64,000 nucleotides of DNA from AWTP1-13 sp963797005 (GTDB taxonomy: Bacteria; Pseudomonadota; Alphaproteobacteria; Rhizobiales; Hyphomicrobiaceae): the NCBI GenBank assembly GCA_963797005.1, contig CAWCOF010000006.1, forward strand, positions 1 to 64,000. The letters are read 5' to 3'. Below the pieces are notes generated by a model. The model saw only the letters and a list, made by a program, of their open reading frames with translations, was not told the DNA's origin and ran no database searches. This document shows, piece after piece, positions 17,715 to 26,550 of this stretch; the first letter of the stretch is position 1, and every line of letters begins with the position of its first letter. The position numbers and the translations under genes were made by a program.

Positions 17715-17854
17715 CTCGCGTTCTCCTTGGTGCGGGGACGATCGAAGAGCATTTCGACGGTGCGGCGCAGATGATGGATTAACTCTGCGGCGGCCTCGGG
17801 GCTGCCGGGTCGGAAAAGGGGTGCAGACGCCTGGGTAGCCGGTTGGTGCTTCAT
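17711..17854 (-). CDS. Possible 47-residue protein upstream of the VOC gene
   Basis: A short frame whose stop codon overlaps the VOC start (TGA within ATGA), the classic sign of translational coupling. The peptide is charged and helical towards its end (AAAELIHHLRRTVEMLFDRP). No family is recognised and the ribosome-binding site is weak, so it could be a leader frame or an artefact. A longer frame to 17953 exists but its N-terminal part is not protein-like. Confidence 0.35.
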   Translation of the reverse strand: MKHQPATQASAPLFRPGSPEAAAELIHHLRRTVEMLFDRPRTKENAR

Positions 17855-18005
17855 CGCAGACGGAACGGCGAGGGGGCTGACCTCCTCATCCCATCTTCTT
17901 CTGTGATGCCCTCGAGTGGAAAAGCCGCTGCGGGGCTCGAGGTGTTGCGGCACCGCGCGGAGCCTATACTCTCCGCGGCGAACGCAGCGATACGGGAGTT
18001 ACGAG

Positions 18006-19791
18006 ATGGCGCGGATGAAGGGTGCCGAGCTGATCACCGAATACCTGATTGCCAACAAGATCCCCTACGTCTTCGGCATCTGCGGGCATGGCAACGTCGG
18101 CATGCTCGACCCGCTCTATCACGCCCGCGACCGCATCAAGCTCGTCTCGCCGCGGCACGAGCAGGTGGCAGCCCACATGGCGGACGCCTACTTCCGCGTG
18201 CGCCACGAGCCGGTGGCGACCCTGACCTCGTGCGGGCCGGGCTCGTGCAACATCGTCATGCCGCTGCAGGTGGCGCTGTCGGATTCCTCGGCGGTGCTGG
18301 CGATCACGGCCAACGTGCCCACCCAGCAGTTCAACCGCAGCCCGTTCCAGGAGATCAACAAGCACTTCCAGGCGGACTTTCCCAACATCATCCGCCCGGT
18401 GGTGAAGCGCTCGTTCCAGCCGACCCGGGTCGACATGCTCCCCCTTGCCCTGCGCCAGGCCATGACGACGATGCTGTCGGGGCGGCCGGGGCCGGTGAAC
18501 GTCGACGTGCCGTTCAACGTCTTCCAGGAGGAGGACGACGTGGAGATGCCGCCGGCGGCACCCCGCCACGGCACCCAGCGCAGCGGCGCGTCGCCCGACG
18601 AGGTGGCGGCGGCGCTGGACATGATCCTGGCCGCCAAGCGCCCCGTGCTGTTCATCGGCCACGGCGTGACCTTGTCGGAGGCGGCCAAGGAGCTGACGGC
18701 CTTCGTGCGCAAGCTCGGCATCCCCGTGATCTCCTCGCCCAACGGCATGGGCGCCTTCGACATGGCCGATCCCTTGTCGCTGGGCTTCATCGGCCGCAAC
18801 GGCGCCTATCCCGGCCAACGAGGCCGGACGCCGCGCCGACGTGGTGATCGCGCTCGGCGCGCGCTTCGACGATCGCTCGGCATCGTCGTGGCTTCCCGGC
18901 TATTCCTGGAATTTCCCGACCTCGAAGCTGATCCACGTCGACGTGGATACCGACGAGCTTGGCCGCAACTATCCGCCCGATCTGGCCATCCTCGCCGATG
19001 CGCGCACCTTCCTGCGCCAGATGCTGGGCGAGCTGGAGCGCCGGTCGCCGTCGCGCGAAGGTGCGCTCAAGGCCTGGCACGCCGACATCAAGAAATGGCA
19101 GGCGGAGTGGGAGGCTTTCACGAAGCCCAACTTCGACATCCACGCCTCGCCGATCCGGCCCGAGCGGGTGGTGGCCGACTGCCAGGCGGTACTGCCCGAG
19201 GATGCGATCCTCGCCTGCGATGTCGGCGTCAACCACAACTGGTACATGCAGTTCTGGAAGGCGCGCCGGCCCCAGACCATGCTCAACTCGTGGGGCTTCT
19301 CCGGCATGGGCTTCGGCGCGGCCGGCGTGCTCGGCGCCAAGCTCGCCGCGCCCGACAAGCCCTGCGTGGCGATCGTCGGCGACGGCTCCTTCACCATGGT
19401 GCCGCACGTGCTGTGCACGGCGGTGGAGTACGACATTCCCGTGGTGTGGGTGATCTGGAACAACTTCGGCTGGGTGTCGATCCGCGACATCCAGCTCGGC
19501 ATGTTCGGCGGGCGCGAGCTCGGCACCATGTTCCATCAGGGCGCCAACAAGACGCCCTACAACCCCGACTTCGCCGGCTGGGCCAAGGCCTCCGGCGTCG
19601 ATGCGATGACCGTCACCAAGTCGGAGGATTTCAAGGGCGCGCTGGAGCATGCGGTGGCCGCCAACAAGCCGTTCCTGCTCGACGTGCACGTCGATGCCGA
19701 GGTGCGCCCGCCGGCAACGGGCAGCTGGCACCTGCCGCCCACGCCCTACAAGGAGCCCGTGTTCGGCAAGCGCTGGCTGCCGGGGACGTGA
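18006..19791 (+). CDS. Thiamine-diphosphate-dependent enzyme (acetolactate synthase-like), one frameshift
   Basis: A three-domain ThDP enzyme of 594 residues after one correction. The N-terminal Pyr domain has the catalytic-type Glu52 in SPRHEQVAAHMAD; the middle domain has the GRPGPVNVDVPFNVF segment; the C-terminal PP domain has the GDGSF motif (458-462) followed by WNNFGW, completing the GDG-x-NN ThDP/Mg signature. The frame breaks at about 18813, where dropping one base turns the sequence into YPANEAGRRADVV. It resembles large-subunit acetolactate synthases, glyoxylate carboligases and benzoylformate decarboxylases; with no small subunit nearby, a catabolic decarboxylase or ligase role is likely. 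A repeat element follows directly after the stop. Confidence 0.83.
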
Positions 19792-19793
19792 CT

Positions 19794-19975
19794 GTCATCC
19801 CGGAATTTCGCGAAGCGAAATATCCGGGACCCAGGGCCGGGACCCTCGTGGTGAGCTTGTCGAACCATGAGGCCCCGACGGTGCCTATCAACGCCCTTCG
19901 ACAGGCTCAGGGCGGGGTCGAGTTTAAGGCCGCTGGGTCCCGGCTCTCCGCACTTCGTGCTCCGGCCGGGATGAC
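19794..19975. repeat. Palindromic intergenic repeat, family 1, copy B, interrupted
   Basis: It has the same GTCATCCCGG and CCGGGATGAC ends and the same ATTTCGC-GCGAAAT inner hairpin as the copies at 4459 and 27666, but is 182 bases long because about 70 bases of a different palindrome lie in its centre. It lies between convergent genes (the ThDP enzyme and the HpcH/HpaI lyase) and could serve as a bidirectional transcript end. Confidence 0.88.
19846..19915. repeat. Second palindromic repeat nested inside the family 1 element
   Basis: GTGAGCTTGTCGAACCATGAG at 19851-19871 is matched by an inverted copy within 19894-19912 (CCCTTCGACAGGCTCAGGG); both contain a GAGC(C/T)TGTCGAA core facing each other. 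From memory, CTTCGACAGGCTCAGGG-type sequences are widespread intergenic repeats in alphaproteobacteria. Its position in the middle of a different repeat suggests insertion of one small element into another. Confidence 0.75.
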
Positions 19976-19985
19976 AGTTTCCTTC

Positions 19986-20872
19986 TCAGCCGCCCTTGGC
20001 TGCTCTCGCGCGGGCAAGGACGCGCTCGGCGCGTTTGAGGTGGACCTTGTCGATCATGGCGCCGTCAAGCGACAGCGCGCCGGCGTCGGGGTTGGCGGCG
20101 AAGGCGGCGATGGTTTTCTCCGCCAGGGCGACCTCGTCGGGCGCTCGGCGTGAAGGCGGCGTTGATGGCGGCCACCTGGGATGGATGGATCGCCATCTTG
20201 GCGGTGAAGCCGTCCTCGGCCGCCTCGCGGGCTTCGAGCGCCAGGCCTTCCGCGTCGGTGAAGTTGACGAACACCGTGTCGATCGGCTGCACGCCGGCGG
20301 CCGCGGCCGTGACGAGGCAAAGGTCGCGCGCCATGCGGTAGACCGAGCGCCAGGTGCGGCCGTCGGCCTCGCGGTTGCTGCGCGCGCCGAGTGCCACCGA
20401 CAGATCCTCCGCGCCCCAGGTCAGGCCCTCGAGCCGCGTGCTGGCGCCGACAAAGGACGGCAGCGCCAGCAGCGAGGCGGGAACCTCGCTCGTCAGCGCG
20501 ATGATGCGGGTGTCGCCCTTGGTCGCACCGGCATGCTCCTCGGCGTGATCGAGCGCGACCGACAGCGTGTGCACGTCCTCGCCCGAGCGCGCCTTGGGCA
20601 GCAGTGATGCCGTCCGGCCGGCTGCCCATGACGCCGGCGAGGTCGTCCTGCCAATGGGCGGTGTCGAGCGCGTTGATGCGCACGTAGACGATGGGCCGGA
20701 TCTCGCGTGGGCGCAGGCTGGTCATGAACTCGGCCGCGAGCCCCCGGGCGGCACCCTTGCGCGCCTCGCTCACCGCGTCCTCGAGGTCGAGGATCAGCGC
20801 GTCGGCGCCCGTGTCGGGGCCCTTGGCCAGCTTGCGCTCATCGTCGGCGGGAATGAACAGCAGCGAGCGCAC
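19986..20872 (-). CDS. HpcH/HpaI aldolase/citrate lyase (CitE/malyl-CoA lyase-like), two frameshifts
   Basis: A CitE-like TIM-barrel lyase of 294 residues after two one-base corrections (near 20605 and 20140). It starts MRSLLFIPADDERKL, has ADALILDLEDAV (24-35), an IALTSEVPAS strand, and FTAKMAIHPSQV near the end, which closes the CoA/Mg site in malyl-CoA and beta-methylmalyl-CoA lyases. The family makes or cleaves C-C bonds in acyl-CoAs such as malyl-CoA or citramalyl-CoA. The MaoC-type hydratase gene lies immediately upstream (three bases between stop and start). That pair is seen in mesaconyl/methylmalyl-CoA metabolism, which is the role I would infer. Confidence 0.83.
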
Positions 20873-20875
20873 GGC

Positions 20876-21337
20876 TCAGGCCTTCGCTTTCGGCCGGCGG
20901 CGCGCCAGGAACTGCCGCCGGCATTCCGCCACCAACTCGCCCTTCTGGTTGTAGCCCTTGTGCAGGAGTTCGACGACGCCGGCATCGGGGCGCGAGCGGC
21001 TCTCGCGTGTGCTCATCACCTCGCTGGTGAAATGCAGCGTGTCGCCATGGAACACGGGGGCGGGGAACTTCACGTCGGTCATGCCGAGGTTGGCAACGAT
21101 GGTGCCAATGGTCGTGTCGTTGACCGAGATGCCGATCATCAGGCCGAGCGTGAAGATGCTGTTCATCAAGGGTTTGCCGAACTCGGTGCCCTTGGCGAAC
21201 TCGTGGTCGATGTGCAGCGGCTGCGGATTGTGGGTGAGACAGGAAAAAAGCGTGTTGTCCATCTCGGTGACGGTGCGGCGCAGCGCGTGGTCGATCACGC
21301 GGCCGACCTCGAAGTCTTCCAGATACAGCCCGTTCAC
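20876..21337 (-). CDS. MaoC family dehydratase (hotdog fold)
   Basis: A 153-residue hotdog-fold hydratase. It carries the hydratase-2 type motif with Asn37, Pro38, His42 and Asp44 (HNPQPLHIDHEFAKGTEFGK), then MNSIFTLGL and a FPAPVFHGDTLHFTSEV strand pair. Members hydrate enoyl-CoAs; the closest relatives in this arrangement act as mesaconyl-CoA hydratases paired with malyl-CoA lyases. The gene precedes the CitE-like gene with a three-base gap, so the two are almost certainly co-translated. The NAD kinase gene lies just upstream on the same strand. Confidence 0.87.
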   Translation of the reverse strand: MNGLYLEDFEVGRVIDHALRRTVTEMDNTLFSCLTHNPQPLHIDHEFAKGTEFGKPLMNSIFTLGLMIGISVNDTTIGTIVANLGMTDVKFPAPVFHGDTLHFTSEVMSTRESRSRPDAGVVELLHKGYNQKGELVAECRRQFLARRRPKAKA

Positions 21338-21362
21338 CGCGGTTTCCTCGCCTTTTGTTTTG

Positions 21363-22142
21363 TCAGTAGAGAAACTGTTCGGACAGGATGCGCTCGTCCA
21401 GGCTGTGGCCGGGATCGAACATCATGAAGAGGTCGATGTGGGCGGCCTGGGCCACGTCCACCTGCGCCACGAAGCGCGTCTCGTCGTGGTCGGCGACCGC
21501 GCTCACGGGGCGCTTGTCGGGCTCCAGCACGTCGAAGCGGATGCGGGCTTCGTTGGGCAGCAGCGCCCCGCGCCAGCGCCGAGGCCGGAACGGGCTGATC
21601 GGGGTGAGCGCCAGCAGCGGCGCGTTGATGGGCAGGATCGGCCCGTGTGCGGAGAGGTTGTAGGCCGTGGAGCCGGCGGGGGTGGCCACCAGCACGCCGT
21701 CCGCGTTCAGCTCCTCGAGCCTGACCCTGCCGTCGATGGAGATGCGGATCTTGGCGGCCTGGTAGGTCTGGCGGAAGAGCGACACCTCGTTGATGGCGAG
21801 GCTCTCGTGCACGGCGCCGCTGGCGTCCAGCGCGCGCATGCTCAAGGGGTGGATGCGGTTGATCTGGGCGTTGGCGAGGCGGCCTTGCAGGTCGTCCTCC
21901 TGGTACTCGTTCATCAGGAAGCCGACCGAGCCGCGGTTCATGCCGTAGATCGGGATGCGGTCGTTGAGGTGGGCGTGCAGCGTTTGCAGCATCAGCCCGT
22001 CGCCGCCGAGCGCGACGATGGCGTCGGCGTTGCTGGGCGCGGCGTTGCCGTAGGCCTTGGCCAGCCGCGCCAGCGCCTCGCGCGCCTCGGGCACATCGCT
22101 GGCGACGAAGGCGATCTTGTCGAATTTCCGCGCTGTGCTCAT
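21363..22142 (-). CDS. nadK: NAD kinase
   Basis: Phosphorylates NAD to NADP. The 259-residue protein carries the diagnostic GGDG (46-49) in VALGGDGLMLQTLH, the NRGSVGFLMNE segment, AINEVSLFR and the PAGSTAYNLSAHGPILP motif. This is the short proteobacterial form. It is the first gene of a minus-strand set with the MaoC and CitE-like genes (25 bases to the next), and is divergent from cutA. Confidence 0.93.
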   Translation of the reverse strand: MSTARKFDKIAFVASDVPEAREALARLAKAYGNAAPSNADAIVALGGDGLMLQTLHAHLNDRIPIYGMNRGSVGFLMNEYQEDDLQGRLANAQINRIHPLSMRALDASGAVHESLAINEVSLFRQTYQAAKIRISIDGRVRLEELNADGVLVATPAGSTAYNLSAHGPILPINAPLLALTPISPFRPRRWRGALLPNEARIRFDVLEPDKRPVSAVADHDETRFVAQVDVAQAAHIDLFMMFDPGHSLDERILSEQFLY

Positions 22143-22195
22143 ATGGAGTCTGCTCGCATGGGGTCTGACCCCTCGGTTCCCGGAGGCTGTATCAG

Positions 22196-22531
22196 TTGGG
22201 TGAAAACGACAAGCCCGTTCTGATCTATTCTACGTTTCCATCGGCCGAGGAAGCCGAGCGGATTGGCGGTGCGCTGGTGGACCGCGGGCTGGCCGCCTGT
22301 GTCAACATCTTCCCCGGCATGACCGCCATTTACATGTGGGAGGGTAAACGAGAGCGCGGCAGCGAGGCGGCGATGATCATCAAGACGCGCGCGGCGCTCG
22401 CATCCCGAGTGATCGCCGAGGCGCGGAAGCTGCACCCGTACACCAACCCGGCCCTTCTTGTGCTGCCCGTGGGCGGGGGCTCGGAGGACTTCCTGCGCTG
22501 GATCGCCGAGCAGACGGCAAAGCCCGTGTGA
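22196..22531 (+). CDS. cutA: Divalent-cation tolerance protein CutA
   Basis: A trimeric ferredoxin-like protein of 111 residues implicated in divalent metal tolerance. The core AACVNIFPGMTAIYMWEGK matches the invariant CutA block, followed by a helix (RVIAEARKLHPYTNPALLVLPV) with the PY/NP motif. The frame has no ATG or GTG; the start is the TTG at 22196, supported by GGAGG at 22182-22186, nine bases upstream, and a stop at 22166 that limits any extension. It is divergent from nadK and convergent with the M50 protease gene. Confidence 0.9.
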   Translation: MGENDKPVLIYSTFPSAEEAERIGGALVDRGLAACVNIFPGMTAIYMWEGKRERGSEAAMIIKTRAALASRVIAEARKLHPYTNPALLVLPVGGGSEDFLRWIAEQTAKPV

Positions 22532-22543
22532 GGTTGCCGACGG

Positions 22544-23641
22544 CTAGGCCGCAGCGCCGGCCCTTGCTTCCCGCGAGGAGCGGATCATCAACAGCTCGGC
22601 CAGGTTCTCCGAGGTGATGTAGCCGACGAGATGCTTGTTGGCATCGACCACGCCGACGACGCGCTGCCCCTTGCGCCGCAGCTGCTCGAAGACGTTGTCG
22701 AGGTGGGCGTTCTCCGGCACCGTCGGCACGTCGCGGTCCATGACGGTGAGCACCGGCGCCTCGCCGCCCTTCTCGCGCAGGGCCGAGATCAGCACCTCCC
22801 GGGTGAGCACGCCGCGCAGATATCCGCCGCCGTCGACGACGGGAAACTCCTGCTGCGTCGTGCGCAGGAGAAGCTGGGCGGCATCGTCGACCGTGGAGGC
22901 CGTATGCAGGCTCTCATAGGTGGTGATCATGGCGTGCGAGGCCAGATAGCCGCGCGTGTAGTCGCGGGCCTGCACGTAGCCGGCTTCCCCGCTGGCGGCG
23001 AGGAAGATGAACACCGCGATCAGCACCAGCAGCGGATTGCCCAGGAGGCCGAGGAAGCCGAACACCACGGCCAGCCCCTGGCCGATGTTGGCCGCAACCC
23101 GCGTTGCCTGCGTATAGCCCAGGCGCGTGGCGAGCAGCGCCCGCAGGACGCGGCCGCCATCCATGGGAAAGGCGGGGATCAGGTTGAACACCAGCAGCGC
23201 GACATTGGCGGCGGCCACCCGCGCCATCAGGGTCGTTTGCGCCTGCTCGAGCTGGGCCATCTGCGACAGGTCGAAGCGTGCGCCCAGGAGCAGGATCAGG
23301 ACAAGGGCGATGACGAGATTGACCGCCGGCCCCGCCAGCGCCACCACGATCTCCTGGCTCGGTTTTTCCGGCATGCGCTCAAGGGAGGCGACGCCGCCGA
23401 TCGGCAGCAGGGTCACGTCGGAGGTGGAGATGCCGTAGCGGCGCGCGGCGATGATGTGGCCGAACTCGTGCAGCACGACGCACACGAACAGCAACGTGAT
23501 GAAGACGACGCCGTCGACCGCGGCTGCCGGTCCGCCGCGCGACCAGTGGATGGCGCCGATCCAGGCCAGCAGCAGGAAAAACGTCAAATGGATGCGGACG
23601 GCCGTGCCGCCGACATCGAACAGCTTGATCGACCAACCCAT
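22544..23641 (-). CDS. Site-2 protease family zinc metalloprotease with CBS domains (M50B)
   Basis: An integral membrane protease of 365 residues. The zinc-binding HEFGH (58-62) lies in the second or third transmembrane helix, and the third ligand Asp161 sits in NLIPAFPMDGGRVL. About six hydrophobic helices fill residues 15-215. Residues about 235-350 form two CBS domains, ending ITSENLAELLMI, that would bind adenosyl ligands and gate activity. This SpoIVFB-type architecture is common in bacteria; substrates are usually unknown membrane-bound regulators. It stands alone, convergent with cutA (12 bases between stops). Confidence 0.9.
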   Translation of the reverse strand: MGWSIKLFDVGGTAVRIHLTFFLLLAWIGAIHWSRGGPAAAVDGVVFITLLFVCVVLHEFGHIIAARRYGISTSDVTLLPIGGVASLERMPEKPSQEIVVALAGPAVNLVIALVLILLLGARFDLSQMAQLEQAQTTLMARVAAANVALLVFNLIPAFPMDGGRVLRALLATRLGYTQATRVAANIGQGLAVVFGFLGLLGNPLLVLIAVFIFLAASGEAGYVQARDYTRGYLASHAMITTYESLHTASTVDDAAQLLLRTTQQEFPVVDGGGYLRGVLTREVLISALREKGGEAPVLTVMDRDVPTVPENAHLDNVFEQLRRKGQRVVGVVDANKHLVGYITSENLAELLMIRSSREARAGAAA

Positions 23642-23767
23642 GTCACCACCCTCGCTGCCGCCCTGCCGATGGCGCCATTATGCGCGCCATTTGTGAAATG
23701 GCCACGGCCCCCTACATCGGCAATGGGCGGTGTTGACGCTGCAAAGTGATGACGCCTGCCGAGGGAC

Positions 23768-24130
23768 TCAGGATGCCATCCTCTGCGGCGGCTTCAAGGC
23801 CCGGCAGACCGCGTCCGGATCCCGGCCGATGACGGTGAGATAGGCGCGCGCCGCGCGGTCTGGTTCGGCCGTACCCTGCTCCCAATCCCGCAGCGTGCCG
23901 AGCGGGATCTGGAACCGCGCAGCAAACTCCTGTTGCGTGAGGCCGAGCGCACGCCGGATCAGCTTGGCGCGCGGGGTGTGCTTCATACGGGCAAGTTGAG
24001 CCTTCGTGAACGGTTGCGCGTCCGGGTCGGCGCGCGCTGCCGCCTCGATCTCCTTCGCCGTCATCGGCCGCAAGGGTCGAAGATCGGGTTTACCCCTTCC
24101 GGCTCTGCGTGAAGTAGTGATCTTGCTCAT
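23768..24130 (-). CDS. Helix-turn-helix antitoxin of a BrnT-type pair
   Basis: A 120-residue protein with a Cro/C1-type helix-turn-helix at residues about 63-86 (LTQQEFAARFQIPLGTLRDWEQG), followed by RAARAYLTVIGRDPDAV. Its N-terminal half is basic and may be disordered, able to wrap the toxin. It overlaps the end of the BrnT gene by 41 bases, so the two are translated together. Expected roles are to neutralise the toxin and repress their promoter. The usual partner of BrnT is BrnA, a ribbon-helix-helix or short HTH protein; this XRE-type partner is a known variant. Confidence 0.83.
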   Translation of the reverse strand: MSKITTSRRAGRGKPDLRPLRPMTAKEIEAAARADPDAQPFTKAQLARMKHTPRAKLIRRALGLTQQEFAARFQIPLGTLRDWEQGTAEPDRAARAYLTVIGRDPDAVCRALKPPQRMAS

Positions 24131-24380
24131 CTTTGTTCGCTCGACGGGCCGAGATCAAACGGAAGCGTTGGTTGCGCTCGGTGTAGATGACGCTCAGCAG
24201 CTGGCCGTCGGCCATGCCAATGAGGAGGTAGCGTTCCTCGCTGTAGTCTTCGCGATCGTCGAGAATCTCCACCATGGAAGGATCGCGGAAAGCCTTCCTG
24301 GCGATCTCAAAGGTGACACCATGCCTGTTATAGTTGCGGCGGGCCTTGGCGTCGTCCCATTCGAAATCTGCATCAATCAT
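24090..24380 (-). CDS. brnT: BrnT family toxin (ribonuclease)
   Basis: A small RelE-fold ribonuclease toxin of 96 residues. It has the family start DFEWDDAKARRNYNRHGVTFEIA, then RYLLIGMADGQLLSVIYTER and RLISARRANKDEQDHY, where the paired arginines and the final histidine/tyrosine are conserved. BrnT cleaves RNA and arrests growth until antitoxin is restored. It is the first gene of the pair; the antitoxin gene starts inside it. The short space upstream (24381-24461) would hold the promoter and the antitoxin-binding site. Confidence 0.88.
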   Translation of the reverse strand: MIDADFEWDDAKARRNYNRHGVTFEIARKAFRDPSMVEILDDREDYSEERYLLIGMADGQLLSVIYTERNQRFRLISARRANKDEQDHYFTQSRKG

Positions 24381-24461
24381 ACAAGTACTGGTTAGCAGTA
24401 CCGCGCGTCAAGTCCCTGGTCAAACTCATTCTAACATGGCGGCCTCCCCAACCGCCCCGCG

Positions 24462-25571
24462 TCAGGCAGGCCGCAGGATCGCTGCGCCCGGCCAGCTGGC
24501 GCGGTCGACGCGGGCGTAGGGCGGCGGATAAGAGATGGTGGCGCCGAGCCGGTCGGCGGCGTGCCACACCCAGCGCGGATCATCGAGAAACCCCCGCGCC
24601 AGGGCGACGAAATCGGCCTGGCCCGAGGCAACGATGCTCTCGGCCTGCTGAGGCTCGACGATCAGGCCGACGGCCCGTGTCGCGAGCCCGGTTCCAGCCT
24701 TCACCTTGGCGGCCATCGGCACCTGGTAGCCGGGCCCCAGCGGAATCTTCATGCGCGGGACGGCGCCGCCGCCCGAGACGCAGATGTAGTCGAGCCCCGC
24801 TGCCTTCAGCTCGGCCGCCAGGGCCACCGCGTCGTCGGGCGTGAACCCGCCGTCGGCCCAGTCCGTGCCGGAGATGCGCGCGCCGAGCGCGATGGTCTTG
24901 GGCACCCGGGCGCGGACCGCCCGTGTCACCTCGAGCGGGAAGCGCATGCGGTTCTGCAACGGGCCGCCGTAGCCGTCCTTGCGGAAGTTGGAGAGCGGGG
25001 AGACGAACGAGTGCAGGAGGTAGCCGTGGGCCATGTGCAGCTCGATGGCGTCGAAGCCCAGCCGCACGGCCCGGTCGGCGGCCTGACAGAACGCGGCGTT
25101 GACGCGGGCGAGGCCCTTCTCGTCGAGCTCCACGGGCGGCGGCCCGCCTTCGGAGAACGGCACGGCAGAGGGAGCCGAGGTGGTCCAGGGGTCTTCGCCG
25201 GCGCCAAGTGGCTTCCCGCCCTCCCATGGCCGCTGGCACGACGCCTTTCGGCCCGCATGACCGATCTGGATGGCAAAGCAGGTGCCGGGCGCCGCCACGC
25301 GCCGCGCCGCATCGAGCACGCGGGCGAGCGCTGCCTCGTTGGCATCCGAATAGAGGCCGAGGCAGCCATGGGTGATGCGGCCGCTGCGCTCCACGCCGGT
25401 CGCCTCGACCACCACCATGCCGGCGCGCGAGAGCGCCAGCTGCATCAGGTGCTGCAGGTGCCAGTCGGTGGCCGTGCCGTCGCTGGCCGAGTACTGGCAC
25501 ATGGGCGCAACGACGACGCGGTTGGGCAGAGTGACCGGACCCATTTGAAGGGGCGAGAAGAGTTGTGACAC
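24462..25571 (-). CDS. NADH:flavin oxidoreductase/old yellow enzyme (YqjM-like)
   Basis: An FMN-dependent ene-reductase of 369 residues. The thermophilic/YqjM subclass is marked by Cys25 in VAPMCQYSA, the substrate-binding His179 and His182 with Tyr184 (ELHMAHGYLLHSF), and the NFRKDGYGG loop. It reduces activated C=C bonds of enones or nitro compounds. I chose the GTG at 25571: it has AGGAA eight bases upstream and gives the family start SQLFSPLQMGPVTLPNR, whereas the longer frame to 25664 adds an unrelated tail. It is divergent from an SDR gene. Confidence 0.9.
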   Translation of the reverse strand: MSQLFSPLQMGPVTLPNRVVVAPMCQYSASDGTATDWHLQHLMQLALSRAGMVVVEATGVERSGRITHGCLGLYSDANEAALARVLDAARRVAAPGTCFAIQIGHAGRKASCQRPWEGGKPLGAGEDPWTTSAPSAVPFSEGGPPPVELDEKGLARVNAAFCQAADRAVRLGFDAIELHMAHGYLLHSFVSPLSNFRKDGYGGPLQNRMRFPLEVTRAVRARVPKTIALGARISGTDWADGGFTPDDAVALAAELKAAGLDYICVSGGGAVPRMKIPLGPGYQVPMAAKVKAGTGLATRAVGLIVEPQQAESIVASGQADFVALARGFLDDPRWVWHAADRLGATISYPPPYARVDRASWPGAAILRPA

Positions 25572-25726
25572 GGGGCTGTTCCTGAACGAGGCTGGGTGGA
25601 GGGGTATCGTGATCGGACGGGCATGCCATCCGGCCGGCGCAATCGCAATGGGGCAATTGGGCATCGCCGGGCTGCAACCCTCGCGGGCTCTATCCCCGAA
25701 CGGTGGTGGCGTGTTACGAAAACCTC

Positions 25727-26497
25727 ATGTCGATCGAGCTCAGTGCCGCCCCCTCGTTCCGCCTCGACGGCAAGACCGCCCTGGTGACGGGCGCGGGCCG
25801 CGGCATCGGCCTTGCTGCAGCGTCGGCCTTGGCGGCGGCGGGTGCCCGCGTGACGCTTGCCGCGCGCACACGCGATGAAATCGAGGCGGCAGCGTCCGCC
25901 ATCCGTGCACGTGGACAGGCGGCACAGACGCTGCCTCTCGACGTCACCGATCTCGCCGAGGTGCAGGCGCAGATCGGCCGGGCGGAGCCCTTCAACATCC
26001 TGGTCAACAACGCCGGCACCAATCGGCCCAAGCCCCTGCTCGAGGTCACGATCGAGGACTTCGACGCGATCATGGACCTCAATGTGCGCGCGGCCTACTT
26101 CGTGGCGCAGGCGGTGGCGCGCCGCCTGATCGAGGCGAAGGCGCCGGGCTCGATCATCAATGTGTCCTCGCAGATGGGCCACGTCGGCGCCGCGCGGCGC
26201 ACGGTCTACTGCGCGTCCAAGCACGCCATGGAAGGTTTCACCAAGGCGATGGCGATCGAGCTGGCGCCCCACAATATCCGCGTCAACTCGCTGGGGCCGA
26301 CCTTCCTGGAGACGCCGCTGACCCGACCCTTCTTCCAGAATGCCGCCTTCAAGGCCGAGGTGCTGTCGAGGATCAAGCTCGGGCGGCTCGGCCAGCTCGA
26401 CGAGATCACGGGCGCGGTGGTGTTTCTTGCTTCCGACGCATCGTCGCTCATGACGGGTTCGGCGCTGGTCGTCGACGGCGGCTGGACGGCGGAATGA
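25727..26497 (+). CDS. Short-chain dehydrogenase/reductase
   Basis: A classical SDR of 256 residues with TGAGRGIG (21-28), NNAG, and an active site of Ser in NVSSQ plus YCASK. The C terminus ALVVDGGWTAE is typical. An arginine after the second strand (AARTRDE) suggests NADP preference. The ATG at 25727 was chosen to match the family N terminus; an earlier in-frame start at 25703 adds eight residues. The small hypothetical gene and a second SDR follow on the same strand. Confidence 0.88.
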   Translation: MSIELSAAPSFRLDGKTALVTGAGRGIGLAAASALAAAGARVTLAARTRDEIEAAASAIRARGQAAQTLPLDVTDLAEVQAQIGRAEPFNILVNNAGTNRPKPLLEVTIEDFDAIMDLNVRAAYFVAQAVARRLIEAKAPGSIINVSSQMGHVGAARRTVYCASKHAMEGFTKAMAIELAPHNIRVNSLGPTFLETPLTRPFFQNAAFKAEVLSRIKLGRLGQLDEITGAVVFLASDASSLMTGSALVVDGGWTAE

Positions 26498-26550
26498 GCA
26501 GGCAGTCGGCAAGGGGCTGCCGACGCCGGGGACCGCTTGAGGCTAGGGAT

